A stretch of 64,000 bases of DNA from Corallococcus caeni (GTDB lineage Bacteria > Myxococcota > Myxococcia > Myxococcales > Myxococcaceae): the NCBI RefSeq assembly GCF_036245865.1, contig NZ_BTTW01000001.1:496001-560000 (forward strand), in the 5' to 3' direction. The notes under the pieces are model-generated. The model ran no database searches and was not told the origin of the DNA. It saw only the letters and a program-made list of their open reading frames with translations. Both the position numbers and the translations under genes were made by a program. Below are positions 38,015 through 46,775 of this stretch, one piece after another (within the stretch, counting starts at the first letter, position 1; each line of letters starts with the position of its first letter).

Positions 38015-39076
38015 CTACGGGAAGGCCGCGCCGTTCACCTGGCCCGGCAGGTCGGTGCAGTCCTGCGGGATGAGGGTGTAGGTGTAGCGCTGGTCGGTGC
38101 CCGGCACGCCGCTGTCCTTGTCGTTGGCGCCGCAGCCCGTGATGTCCGTGCCGCCGTCCTCGCAGCCCGCGAAGGTGTAGGTGTCCCACACGCCGCTGAT
38201 GCCGTTGGGGAACGTCACCGCGCCGCCGTCCAGGGCCGCCTTCTGGTAGTCGCAGCGGGTGCCGCCGTCGCCGGACGAGTCACGCGTCTTGGCGTGGTAG
38301 ACGAGGATGCCGCCCGTCACCTCGAAGCCGTAGTGGATGGTGCCCGCGTCCGCGTTGTCCAGACGCTGGAGCTGGCTCGGCTGCGGGTTGGTCAGCGTGA
38401 GCGGACCCGCCAGGTGCACGCGCGTGCCCAGGTAGGACGCGGAGCTCTGGGGCGCCGCGAGCGACGCCGTCAGGTCCTCCGCCGTCACCTCGTTGGCCGG
38501 CGGCCGGGCGTCCACGCCCGCGTCGGACTTCACGGTGATGTTGAGCGTCTTCGCGTTGCGGAAGTCGTTCGCCAGGTGGTGGCGGCGGCCGCTGAACGGC
38601 TGGTAGTTCGGCTCCGTGCCGAAGTAGCCCTCGATGTCGATCTTGTTGCCCGGCTGGGGGTGATACGTGTCCGGCAGGTCCGTGTAGAACTTGGTGATGT
38701 AGAGGCCTTCCTTCGGCGCGGCCGGATCCGTCACCCAGAAGAACGAGCGCCACTGCACCCCGTCATTGCCCAGCTTCTCGTAGTCCACGTCGGTGACGAC
38801 CACGTCACGCAGCGTCACCTTCGTGTTGAACGGCACCTTGCGCGCCGCGGCGATCTGGTTCGCCGTGCCCGCGCCGCCGTCCGTGCCCGCGTCGCCCGTG
38901 CCCGCGTCGTTGGTGCCCGCGTCGTTGGTGCCCGCGTCGGTGCTGCACACGCCCGTACAGCCGGCGTCCGGCGTCGGGGTGGGGTTGTCGTCGTCACGTC
39001 CGCCACAGCCGGCCGCCGTGGCCATCGCCGCGGCAGCCAGGAGGGCCGCAGCGCCCAGCTTCTTGCGCAGTTCCAT
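38015..39076 (-). CDS. lipoprotein of unknown function
   Basis: A 353-residue exported lipoprotein: the signal ends ATAAGC with Cys near residue 24. A low-complexity DAGTN repeat (about residues 46-70) acts as a linker. The remainder is a beta-rich domain with VTLRDVVVTDVDYEK, SFFWVTDP, YITKFYTDLPDTY and IDIEGYFG, similar in feel to OB-fold or DUF-type exported proteins common in myxobacteria. Cysteines are paired late in the protein (CDYQ, CED, CGAN, CTDL). No enzymatic motif was recognised. CCGGAGAG precedes the ATG. Confidence 0.75.
   Translation of the reverse strand: MELRKKLGAAALLAAAAMATAAGCGGRDDDNPTPTPDAGCTGVCSTDAGTNDAGTNDAGTGDAGTDGGAGTANQIAAARKVPFNTKVTLRDVVVTDVDYEKLGNDGVQWRSFFWVTDPAAPKEGLYITKFYTDLPDTYHPQPGNKIDIEGYFGTEPNYQPFSGRRHHLANDFRNAKTLNITVKSDAGVDARPPANEVTAEDLTASLAAPQSSASYLGTRVHLAGPLTLTNPQPSQLQRLDNADAGTIHYGFEVTGGILVYHAKTRDSSGDGGTRCDYQKAALDGGAVTFPNGISGVWDTYTFAGCEDGGTDITGCGANDKDSGVPGTDQRYTYTLIPQDCTDLPGQVNGAAFP
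38883..38942. repeat. four tandem 15-bp repeats within the lipoprotein gene
   Basis: Four consecutive 15-bp units beginning GTGCCCGCGTCG at 38883, 38898, 38913 and 38928 encode the Asp-Ala-Gly-Thr-rich linker of the lipoprotein. This is typical of replication slippage in a flexible spacer. Confidence 0.8.
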
Positions 39077-39236
39077 TCGTATCTCTCCGGGGGGTTGAGG
39101 GCGCCGCGATTCTTGAAGTCCGACGCCGGTCGGGCTGAGGATTCAAGCCCTTATACCGGCGGCCGAGCGGGGCCGGCAAGGAACGGACCGGGGCCCTGTC
39201 CGTGACATCGCAGTCAATTCAGGAATAGGTGGATCA

Positions 39237-40055
39237 ATGCTGCCGCGCGACACGTTTCTGCAGGGTCTGAAGCCCACGCTGCACATCGCGCATCGCGGCG
39301 GCGCGCTGCTCGCGCCGGAGAACACGCTGGAGGCCTTCCAGCGCGCGGTCCACACGCACCGCACGGACATGCTGGAACTGGACGTGCACCTGTCGCGCGA
39401 CGGAGAGGTCATCGTCGCGCACGACGACACGCTGGAGCGCTGCACCGACGGGACAGGCCCGCTCGCGGCGCTCACGCTCGCGGAGCTGCGGAAGCTGGAC
39501 GCGGGCTACCGCTTCACGCCGGACGAGGGCCGCACCTTCCCCTTCCGCGGCCAGGGCGTGCGCCTGCCCACGCTGCGCGAGGTGCTGCGCGCCTTCCCTG
39601 CCCTGCGCCTCAACGTGGAGCTCAAGCCGGACGTGCCGGGCGCGGAGGCCGTGCTCGCCCGGCTGCTGAGCGAGGAAGGCGCCCTGGGCCGCGTGTGCAT
39701 TGGCAGCGAACAGGACGCCATCGCGGAGCGGCTCTACGAGGAGCTGCCCGACGCGTGCCACTTCTACCCGCGCGACGCGCTGGCCGCGTTCGTCCTGGCG
39801 CTCAAGGCGGGCGAGGTCCCACCGGAGGACGCGCGCTACCGCGTGCTCGACATGCCGCTGTACTTCGGCGAGGTGAGGCTGGTGGACGACGCGCTGCTAC
39901 GGGCCGCGGCCGAGCGCGGCAAGTGGATCAACGTGTGGACGGTGGATGATCCGGCGGAGATGGACCGGCTCCTCGCGGAAGGGGTCGGCGGCATCATGAC
40001 CGACCGGCCGGATCTGCTCCGCCAGCGAATGGACGCCTCTGGAAAGCCGGGTTAA
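39237..40055 (+). CDS. glycerophosphodiester phosphodiesterase
   Basis: A 272-residue GDPD-family TIM barrel. Diagnostic blocks are HIAHRGGALLAPENTLEAF near the N-terminus, ELDVHLSRDGEVIVAHDDTL with the metal and acid-base residues, LNVELKPDVP in mid-barrel, and WTVDDPAEMDRLLAEGVGGI near the end. It hydrolyses glycerophosphodiesters to glycerol-3-phosphate and an alcohol. No signal peptide, so probably cytoplasmic. It begins a three-gene unit with the deoxynucleoside kinase (13-base gap) and the thioesterase. Confidence 0.93.
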   Translation: MLPRDTFLQGLKPTLHIAHRGGALLAPENTLEAFQRAVHTHRTDMLELDVHLSRDGEVIVAHDDTLERCTDGTGPLAALTLAELRKLDAGYRFTPDEGRTFPFRGQGVRLPTLREVLRAFPALRLNVELKPDVPGAEAVLARLLSEEGALGRVCIGSEQDAIAERLYEELPDACHFYPRDALAAFVLALKAGEVPPEDARYRVLDMPLYFGEVRLVDDALLRAAAERGKWINVWTVDDPAEMDRLLAEGVGGIMTDRPDLLRQRMDASGKPG

Positions 40056-40068
40056 GCCTTCGGGCTCC

Positions 40069-40821
40069 ATGCCCCGCTCCACCGCCCGCGCGCGTCCCGC
40101 GACGTCCCGCACCGAGCCGCCCTCGTCCAAGGCGCCGCCCACGGATGGCGCCGAACCCAAGCCCAAGGCCCGCAACACGCTCAAGGTGAAGGTGCCCCGC
40201 GCCAAGCGCTTCGTGGCGCTGGCGGGCAACATCGGCGCGGGCAAGACGACGGCCGCGAAGCTCATCAGCCAGGGCTTCGGCTTCGAGCTGTTCGACGAGC
40301 CCGTCATCGACAACCGCTTCCTGCGGGACTACTACGGCGACATGTCGCGGTGGTCGTTCACGCTGCAGCTGGAGTTCCTCATCCGGCGCGTGGAGCACCA
40401 CGAGCTCATCCACTCCGTCAGGAAGAGCTGCGTGCAGGACCGCACGCTGTACGAGGACCCCGAAATCTTCGCCAAGTACCTGCACGGCCTGGGGCACATG
40501 ACGAACGCGGAGCTGGACCTGTACTACGAGTACTTCCAGCGGCTGTCGCGCCACATCGTGCGGCCGGACAAGGTCATCTGCTTCGACGTGCCGTCGGAGG
40601 ACGTGCTGCTCCAGCGCATCCGCACGCGCGGCCGCGCGGAGGAGAAGGGCATCGGGCGGCAGTTCTTGAAGGGCCTCAACGGCTACTACGCGGGCTTCCC
40701 CCAGGTGCTCCAGGAGAAGTACGGCGTGGACTGCCTGGTGGTGGACGTGTCCAAGCAGGACATCCGCCGGGGCCAGGGCCGCGAGGAGTTCATGGACCGC
40801 GTCTCCGCATTCCTGGCCTGA
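40069..40821 (+). CDS. deoxynucleoside kinase family protein
   Basis: A 250-residue P-loop kinase. A basic, Pro-rich N-terminal extension of about 45 residues precedes the Walker A motif LAGNIGAGKTTAAK. The family's substrate-site and DRS-like motif appears as VQDRTLYEDPEIFAKYL, and the LID region is RIRTRGRAEEKGIGRQFL. The family phosphorylates deoxyadenosine, deoxyguanosine or deoxycytidine for nucleotide salvage; which one cannot be told. It lies between GDPD and thioesterase genes in a probable operon. Confidence 0.9.
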   Translation: MPRSTARARPATSRTEPPSSKAPPTDGAEPKPKARNTLKVKVPRAKRFVALAGNIGAGKTTAAKLISQGFGFELFDEPVIDNRFLRDYYGDMSRWSFTLQLEFLIRRVEHHELIHSVRKSCVQDRTLYEDPEIFAKYLHGLGHMTNAELDLYYEYFQRLSRHIVRPDKVICFDVPSEDVLLQRIRTRGRAEEKGIGRQFLKGLNGYYAGFPQVLQEKYGVDCLVVDVSKQDIRRGQGREEFMDRVSAFLA

Positions 40822-40857
40822 CGCGGCGCCGTCTCTCGTGCGACGCTGCCCGGCGCC

Positions 40858-41376
40858 ATGCACGACCTCAGCCCCAAGAGCCCGCGCGACTCCGAAGTGG
40901 TGATGACGCAGCTCATCCTCCCCCCGGACGCCAACAACCTGAACGCCGCGTTCGGCGGGAAGGTGATGCAGTGGATCGACATCTGCGGCGCCGTGGCCGC
41001 CCAGCGCCACTGCCGTCAGGTCGTGGTGACGGCGTCCATGGACGACCTGCACTTCCACGCCCCCATCCGCGTGGGCTGGATTGCCCTCCTGCACGCGCGC
41101 GTGCTCGCGTCGTTCCGCACGTCGCTGGAGGTGGGCGTCACCGTGCACGCGGAGAACCCGCTCACCGGTGAGCGGCACCTCACCACCAGCGCGCTGCTCA
41201 CCTTCGTGGCGCAGGGGCAGGACGGCAAGGGCGTGCCGGTGCCGCCGCTGCTCCTGGAGTCGGACGCGGAGCGCCAGGCCTTCCAGGAGGCGGAGGCCCG
41301 CCGCGCCCTGCGCCGGGGCCGCGGCAAGGAGGAGCAGTCCTGGATGAAGGTGATGAAGCCCGTGGCCGGCGCCTGA
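40858..41376 (+). CDS. acyl-CoA thioesterase (hotdog fold)
   Basis: A 172-residue hotdog thioesterase of the YciA/BACH type: LPPDANNLNAAFGGKVMQWI with the catalytic Asn/Asp region, DDLHFHAPIRVGW, and VGVTVHAENPLTGERHLT. It hydrolyses acyl-CoA to free acid and CoA in the cytoplasm. The C-terminal 40 residues are charged and helical. It is followed after 14 bases by an intrinsic terminator, so it ends the GDPD operon. Confidence 0.92.
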   Translation: MHDLSPKSPRDSEVVMTQLILPPDANNLNAAFGGKVMQWIDICGAVAAQRHCRQVVVTASMDDLHFHAPIRVGWIALLHARVLASFRTSLEVGVTVHAENPLTGERHLTTSALLTFVAQGQDGKGVPVPPLLLESDAERQAFQEAEARRALRRGRGKEEQSWMKVMKPVAGA

Positions 41377-41390
41377 CCGCTGGACGCACG

Positions 41391-41435
41391 AAGGGCCGGG
41401 GGCACGCCTGGCTGGCGTCCCATCCCGGCCCTTTT
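41391..41435 (+). terminator. intrinsic terminator after the thioesterase gene
   Basis: Ten-base perfect arms (AAGGGCCGGG and its complement) separated by about 23 bases that may pair further, followed by TTTT at 41432-41435. It lies between convergent genes; the minus-strand side lacks a T run of comparable length. Confidence 0.8.
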
Positions 41436-41457
41436 CCACCTCGAGCGCGAAGACGGC

Positions 41458-41841
41458 TCAGGTGGTGAACGACGTGCCGCAGCCGCAGGAAGACTTGGCG
41501 TTGGGGTTCTCGAACTTGAAGCCCGCGCCGGTGATGCTGGTGACGTAGTCGATGTGCGTGCCCGACAGGTACTGGGCGCTCAGCGCGTCGGTGGCGATGG
41601 TCACGCCATCCTGCTCCCACGTCTGGTCGCCGGCCTTCGTCTCCTTGACGAGGTTCAGGTCGTAGCCCAGGCCGCTGCAGCCGGAGGGCACCACGCGGAT
41701 GGAGAAGAAGTAGCCCTGGAAGCCCTGGGCCTGGATGACCGTCTTCACCTGGGCGATGGCGGCGGCCGTCAGGACGACGGGCGCGGAGGTGGCGGGCTGG
41801 GAGGCCGGCGTGGAGCCGGTGACGGCGGTAGACGTGTCCAT
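41458..41841 (-). CDS. A-type iron-sulfur carrier (IscA/ErpA/HesB family)
   Basis: A 127-residue protein with the three conserved cysteines of A-type carriers: SGCSGLGYDL near residue 77 and the C-terminal SSCGCG. An unusually long Ser/Thr/Pro-rich N-terminal leader (about 25 residues, DTSTAVTGSTPASQPATSAP) precedes the fold. It delivers Fe-S clusters to apoproteins. ATG 41841 follows GAGGAGAG; a GTG three codons upstream is too close to that site. Other isc/suf genes are not adjacent. Confidence 0.92.
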   Translation of the reverse strand: MDTSTAVTGSTPASQPATSAPVVLTAAAIAQVKTVIQAQGFQGYFFSIRVVPSGCSGLGYDLNLVKETKAGDQTWEQDGVTIATDALSAQYLSGTHIDYVTSITGAGFKFENPNAKSSCGCGTSFTT

Positions 41842-41942
41842 GTGCTTCACTCTCCTCGTAGACGGCGCCTCATAACGCCCTGGCGCCCGAAAAGCCAAGG
41901 GACCTGACAGGCCCCGTCACGGCTCAACAGAAGATAACCCCC

Positions 41943-42275
41943 ATGCCCATCCCTGAAATCACCCCCGCCGAGCTGGCCCGGCGCCTGGCAGGCCCCCCCG
42001 AGTCACGCCCCGTCCTGGTGGACGTGCGCTTCCCACACGAGCACGAGTGGGTGGCCCTGCCCGGCTCGGTGCTGATGCCCCTGCCGGAGCTGGAGGACTT
42101 CCACGAGCAGCTGGACGCGCTCCGGGGCCGCCCCGTGGTCGTCTACTGCCACCACGGGGTGCGCAGCCTGGACGGCGCCGCGTACCTCATCGACCGGGGC
42201 CTTGAGGCCGTGTCGCTCCAGGGCGGCATCGACCTGTACTCGCGCACCGTGGACCCTTCCCTGCCGCGCTACTAG
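41943..42275 (+). CDS. single-domain rhodanese-like protein
   Basis: A 110-residue rhodanese domain: LVDVRFPHEHEWVALPGSV (CH2A-like region) and the active-site loop VVYCHHGVRS with the persulfide Cys. It transfers sulfane sulfur, and is plausibly linked to sulfur or Fe-S metabolism since it is divergent from the A-type carrier gene. Its stop overlaps that of the convergent Ser/Thr kinase by four bases. Confidence 0.92.
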   Translation: MPIPEITPAELARRLAGPPESRPVLVDVRFPHEHEWVALPGSVLMPLPELEDFHEQLDALRGRPVVVYCHHGVRSLDGAAYLIDRGLEAVSLQGGIDLYSRTVDPSLPRY

Positions 42276-44494
42276 AGCGCGGAGGCCAGGTCCAGCGGAA
42301 GGTCCGTCGTCTCGTCGGGCTTGATGGTGGCCTCGAAGGCCACGGGCTCCTTGAGCTGCCTGCCGCGCAGCTCCAGGCGCTGCTTGCCCTCCATCAGCTT
42401 CAGCGTCGTGCCGGCGCTGCCCATCATCTGGTTGTTCCGGTACACCGTCAGGCCCGGCGTCATCCCCTTGGGGGTGATCTTCAGCTTGAGGGTGCCCTCC
42501 TTGAAGCTGCGCTCGAAGGTCTTCAGCTCGCCGGGCTGGCCGAACGCGAGCTCCTCCGAGTCCTCCAGGTAGATGCCCTGGGCGTCGTTCTCCAGGATGA
42601 GCGTGTCCTGCAGGTGGGCGCCCTGCACGCGCGTGAGCGGCGCGGTGCCCAGCAACGTCACCGGCTCCGGGCTGTTGCAGCGCTCCGTGTGCCGCACGGA
42701 CACCTTCACCGGCTGGTTGGTGTTCACCGTGAGCCACACGCCCTGCGCGTCCGCGGCCTTGGACGTGAGCGCCAGCATGATGGGTTCGCGGAAGAGCACG
42801 CCCACCGCGAGCAGGCCCACGACGAAGCCCACCGTGGCCAGCGCGCGCACGCTGCCACCCTGCGGCTTCACCGGCTCCGGCAGCGCGGGGGCGCTGCTGC
42901 GCGACGGGCGGCGCTCGCCGGAGTCCTCGTCGTCCTCCACCGGCGGGGCCACCGGGCGCGGGCGCGGGGCGTCCACGCGGCTGGAGGTGCGGCGGCGCGG
43001 CGGCTCCACGGCGGACTGGCTGCTGCTGGTGCGCCGTCGCGGCGGCGCGGGCGCGGGCACCGTGTCCGGATCATCCTCCGGCGGCGGCAGGCGCGTGCGC
43101 TCGTCGTCCTCCAGGTCCATCCGGTGCACGCCCGAGCGCGAACGCGCGGGCGGCTCCGACACCGGCACCGCGCGCGACATGGTGCGCCGGGGCGGCGGGA
43201 CGTCCTCCACGGCCTGGCTGCGCAGGTCCGAGCGCGAGTTGGTGCGCGCGATCTGCGTGGCGTTCGGGTTGCTGGTGCCCGTGCCGCGCCGGGCCACCGG
43301 CTCCGACACGCTGGAGCGGCGCCGGGGCTGCGGCTCCACGCCGGTGAGCGACGGCGCGTCGTATTCGTTCGGGTCGTCCACCAGCGCGGGCGCCATGCCG
43401 GTCTGGCGGCGGGGCGCGGCCCCCGTGCGGGTGTTGCCGCGCGAGCGCTCGCGCGACTGCGACGGCGACTCGCCCGGAGGCGCGTCCCAGCTCATGTCCG
43501 GGGGCGGCCGGGGCGGCGCGGTGTTGGAGTCCTCGCCCACGGGCACGAACTGGCCCTGCTTGAGCTCCTCGTCCAGGCGGTCCGCGAAGAGCGTCTTCAT
43601 CAGCTCCGAGATCTGCCCGGAGGTGACCAGCCAGCGCTCGTTGACGAGCAGCTCCTCCAGCGCCGTCTGGAACTCGCGCGCGTTGTCGTAGCGGTCGTCC
43701 GCGCTCTTGGCCAGGGCGCGCATCACCACGTGGTCCATGTCCCGGGGCACGTCGGCCACCTCGGACGGGGACGGGATGGAGCACTCCATGGCCGCCTGCA
43801 GCGTGGCCAGCTCCGAGTCCTTCTTGAGCGGCCGGTGCCCGGTGAGCATCTCGTACAGCACCAGGCCGATGGCGAAGATGTCCGCGCGCCGGTCCAGGTG
43901 CTTGCCCGCGGCCTGCTCGGGCGCCATGTACGCGAACTTGCCCTTGATGGCGCCGGACTTCGTCATGGACGCCTGATCCGCGGCCTTGGCGATGCCGAAG
44001 TCCACCAGCTTCACCGAACCATCGAAGCTGATCAGGATGTTCTGCGGGGAGATGTCCCGGTGCACCACGTTGAGCGGCTGGCCCCGGTCATCCGTGCGGC
44101 TGTGCGCGTAGTAGAGGCCCTCGCACGCGGACGCGACGATGCGGATGGCCAGCGGACGCGCGATCCACTGGTTCATCCCGCTGGCCTTGCGCATGACCCG
44201 GCCCAGGTCCTCGCCGTGGATGAACTCCATGGCGATGTAATAGGTGCCGTTGGCCTCGCCGAACTCGTAGACCTGCGCGATGTTCGGGTGGTTGAAGCGC
44301 GCGGCGATCAGCGCCTCGTTCTTGAACATCTCCACGAACTCGCGGTCCTCCGCGAGGTGCGGGAGGATGCGCTTGACGACAAGCTCTTTCTGGAAGCCCT
44401 CGATTCCGGTCTGACGCGCAAGCCAGACTTCGGCCATGCCGCCCGTGGCGAGCTTCTTGAGGAGCTGGTATTTCCCGAATGCTTGAGGGTTCAT
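42272..44494 (-). CDS. eukaryotic-like Ser/Thr protein kinase with TM helix and PEGA-like tail
   Basis: A 740-residue kinase. The catalytic domain covers about residues 7-275: LATGGMAEVWLA glycine loop, Lys in LVVKRIL, HRDISPQNIL, DFGIAKA and APEQ. A disordered Arg/Pro/Ser-rich linker follows (about 330-550), then a transmembrane helix (VRALATVGFVVGLLAVGVLF) and a C-terminal beta-rich PEGA-like domain (LKITPKGMTPGLTVYRNNQM). Its architecture parallels the kinase at 34.9-37.8 kb, but the linker lacks the ARTLPL repeats. It probably phosphorylates cytoplasmic regulators in response to envelope cues. Confidence 0.92.
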   Translation of the reverse strand: MNPQAFGKYQLLKKLATGGMAEVWLARQTGIEGFQKELVVKRILPHLAEDREFVEMFKNEALIAARFNHPNIAQVYEFGEANGTYYIAMEFIHGEDLGRVMRKASGMNQWIARPLAIRIVASACEGLYYAHSRTDDRGQPLNVVHRDISPQNILISFDGSVKLVDFGIAKAADQASMTKSGAIKGKFAYMAPEQAAGKHLDRRADIFAIGLVLYEMLTGHRPLKKDSELATLQAAMECSIPSPSEVADVPRDMDHVVMRALAKSADDRYDNAREFQTALEELLVNERWLVTSGQISELMKTLFADRLDEELKQGQFVPVGEDSNTAPPRPPPDMSWDAPPGESPSQSRERSRGNTRTGAAPRRQTGMAPALVDDPNEYDAPSLTGVEPQPRRRSSVSEPVARRGTGTSNPNATQIARTNSRSDLRSQAVEDVPPPRRTMSRAVPVSEPPARSRSGVHRMDLEDDERTRLPPPEDDPDTVPAPAPPRRRTSSSQSAVEPPRRRTSSRVDAPRPRPVAPPVEDDEDSGERRPSRSSAPALPEPVKPQGGSVRALATVGFVVGLLAVGVLFREPIMLALTSKAADAQGVWLTVNTNQPVKVSVRHTERCNSPEPVTLLGTAPLTRVQGAHLQDTLILENDAQGIYLEDSEELAFGQPGELKTFERSFKEGTLKLKITPKGMTPGLTVYRNNQMMGSAGTTLKLMEGKQRLELRGRQLKEPVAFEATIKPDETTDLPLDLASAL

Positions 44495-44566
44495 CCCGGG
44501 GACTCCCCGGGGGGAGCGGGCTCAGTGGAAGGTGACAGGGCAGCGCATCTTAGGGGACGGCGGCCC

Positions 44567-45292
44567 ATGAGGCAAAGGCGCAGGACCTCCTCGTTGGGGT
44601 GGGTCGTCATGACCTGCCTGCTGGCCCTGCATGCCGCCGCGGCCCCGGCACCGGATCAGATAAAGGTCGAGCGGCGCGGGGACCTGCTCTCCCTGTCCTG
44701 GCGGGACGCGGAGGACCAGCTCCAGGGCGTCCTCACCCCCGCGGTCCCCCGCCCCGGTGAGCCCCTCCGGCTGACGCTGTCGGTGGGAAACCTCCAGGGC
44801 CCGCCCTTCCAGGGCGCCGTCACGGTCGCGTTCTCCCGGCAGGGCGTGCCCGGCCAGGTGACGCGCACCCTGACGCGGGACGCCGTGGGCTGGAGCACGG
44901 AGTTCGTCCCCGACGAGGCCGGCGCGTGGGACGTGGACGTGCGCTTCCTCACCACCCGCCCCAAGGCGGCCCACGCGCGGTTCACCGTGAGCGAGCCTCC
45001 GGTTCCACCCTGGGTCTGGCGCGTCCTGCTGGCGCTGGCCGGGGGGCTGCTGCTGGTGCGGGTGCTGTACGCCGTCACGCGGCGCGGCGTGACGCCCGAG
45101 CACCCCATCCCTCCCCTCCCCCAGGCCGCGAACCCGGAAGCCACGCCCGTGGAGCCGGGGGCCGCGCCGCCGGTGGATCCGCCCGCGCAGGCCACGCCGC
45201 CGGAGCCCGGCCCCGCCGCGCCGCCGGAGCCTGGCACCACCGCGCCCGCGGGGCCCGCCGCGCCGCCAGTCGATCCGCCGGCTGATCGGTAA
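44567..45292 (+). CDS. exported Ig-like/membrane-anchored protein of unknown function
   Basis: A 241-residue protein: signal peptide (MTCLLALHAAAAPA), a beta-sandwich region of about 110 residues (GEPLRLTLSVGNLQGPPFQG, DEAGAWDVDVRFLTTRP), one transmembrane helix (WRVLLALAGGLLLVRVLYAV) and a 70-residue Pro/Ala/Glu-rich cytoplasmic tail. It is reminiscent of YtkA/CopC-like exported domains, but no metal ligands are seen. Divergent from the Ser/Thr kinase; ATG 44567 is preferred over an upstream GTG at 44532. Confidence 0.7.
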   Translation: MRQRRRTSSLGWVVMTCLLALHAAAAPAPDQIKVERRGDLLSLSWRDAEDQLQGVLTPAVPRPGEPLRLTLSVGNLQGPPFQGAVTVAFSRQGVPGQVTRTLTRDAVGWSTEFVPDEAGAWDVDVRFLTTRPKAAHARFTVSEPPVPPWVWRVLLALAGGLLLVRVLYAVTRRGVTPEHPIPPLPQAANPEATPVEPGAAPPVDPPAQATPPEPGPAAPPEPGTTAPAGPAAPPVDPPADR

Positions 45293-45516
45293 GACCGCCC
45301 TTCTTACAGCCCGCTGTTGCAGGCCCTACAGGCCCCGGGAGGGAAAAAACCTTCCCAGGGTGGGTCTCGTCACGTCCACGTCACGGGTCATCCGCCCCGC
45401 GAGCCCCTTCCGGATGTCCGGCAGTGCACGTCCCTGCCCTGGGCACCAGGGTTGCACGGGAGAGCAGGCAGCAGGTCGGATGGCGTGGGCATTTCCGGGG
45501 CGGGGAGACATCGGGC

Positions 45517-46764
45517 ATGGGCGGGAGGGGGCTGGAGGAGAAGGGGTGGCGGCGGGGGCTGCTCGTCGCGGCCCTCCTGGGCCTGCCGGCGGTCGCGGGC
45601 GCGGCGCCGGAACCGGACGAGGACGCGGCGGCGGAAGCGGAGCAGCCGCTCGAGGTCTCCGGAGACGACGACGCGCTGGACGGCGCGGTGGCGCAGGCGA
45701 TGCCGGGCGGTTCGCAGGGGCCCGTCATGGGCGCGCCGGAGCAGGTGACGGAGCCGGGCGCGCCGGTGCCGGACGCGGCGGTGCCGGGCAAGAAGAAGAA
45801 GAAGGACACCGGGCCCAAGGCGGACACGCTGGGCGAGGCGCCGGACGAAGCGGACAAGGTGGACGACAAGGGCGGGCCCCAGCAGCGCATCCGGGTGTTC
45901 GGCCGCGTGTTCGCGCGCGCCGCCGCCGATGAGCGGCAGAAGTACGAGCGCGACCTGGGCATCGAGTCCGCGCGCGTGGGCGTGGCCGCGTCGCTGTCCA
46001 ACCTGGAAGCGGAGGTGAGCGCGGACCTCGCCTCCAAGGCGATTCTCAAGGACGCCTTCGTGCGGCTGGCGGACGACGACAAGCGCCTGCGGTTGTACGC
46101 GGGCCGCTTCAAGTCGCCCTTCCTCCAGCGCTCGCAGGAGTCGGCGTGGCGGCTGCCCATCCAGGAGCGCGGGCTCGTGGAGGACTACCTCACGGAGACG
46201 AACTCGCTGGGCGGCCGGCGCCTGGGCCTGATGGGTGAGATGCGGCTCAAGGAGGCATGGGGCCTGAAGCTGTCCGCGGGCCTCTTCGAGGGCGGCGAGG
46301 ACGCGAGCGGGAAGCGGCTGAGCGAGGACGGTTCCGCGCGCCTGAGCATCCGCCCGTTCAAGTTCCTCACGCTGGGCACGAGCACGTACCTCACGCAGGT
46401 CATCGACGGGACGAAGCAGTACGCGACGGCGGCGGACGCGGAGCTGACGCTCTGGGGGCTGACGTTGACGGGCGAGGCGGCGGCGGGCCGGCTGGCGTTG
46501 GGGCCGTTCCGCTCGCAGTCGGTGCTGGCCTATTGGACGGTGCCGGTGGGCCATGAGGGCTGGGCGGTGCAGCCGGTGGTGGGCGCGGAGGCGCTGCAAT
46601 TGCAGGGCGGTATCCAGGCGCAGGGGCATTCGGTGACGGGGGGCTTCAACGTGTTGCTGGCGGATTCCTTCAAGGCGCAGGTCCAGGCGGAGCGTGCGCT
46701 CCGGCCGGGAGACGTGGCGCCCGCGCTCGAGCTGTCGTTGCAGCTCGCCACCCGCTTCCGGTGA
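45517..46764 (+). CDS. outer-membrane porin, OprO/OprP (phosphate-selective) type
   Basis: A 415-residue protein with a signal peptide (LLVAALLGLPAVAGA), an acidic/Ala-rich leader with a KKKKK patch, then a beta-barrel of alternating hydrophobic strands beginning RIRVFGRVFARA. The segment KRLRLYAGRFKSPFLQR and the following RLPIQERGLVEDYL resemble the OprO/P plug region; the protein ends LSLQLATRFR with a terminal aromatic residue near the C-terminus, as outer-membrane barrels do. First gene of a five-gene operon with the VTC-domain protein 11 bases downstream. A role in phosphate or polyanion passage is inferred. Confidence 0.82.
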   Translation: MGGRGLEEKGWRRGLLVAALLGLPAVAGAAPEPDEDAAAEAEQPLEVSGDDDALDGAVAQAMPGGSQGPVMGAPEQVTEPGAPVPDAAVPGKKKKKDTGPKADTLGEAPDEADKVDDKGGPQQRIRVFGRVFARAAADERQKYERDLGIESARVGVAASLSNLEAEVSADLASKAILKDAFVRLADDDKRLRLYAGRFKSPFLQRSQESAWRLPIQERGLVEDYLTETNSLGGRRLGLMGEMRLKEAWGLKLSAGLFEGGEDASGKRLSEDGSARLSIRPFKFLTLGTSTYLTQVIDGTKQYATAADAELTLWGLTLTGEAAAGRLALGPFRSQSVLAYWTVPVGHEGWAVQPVVGAEALQLQGGIQAQGHSVTGGFNVLLADSFKAQVQAERALRPGDVAPALELSLQLATRFR

Positions 46765-46775
46765 GGAGACTGGAG

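Noticed and set aside
45340-45362. GGGAGG/CCTTCCC with A-rich loop considered as a terminator
   Set aside because: One G-T mismatch, a short stem and no T run on either strand; too weak to list.
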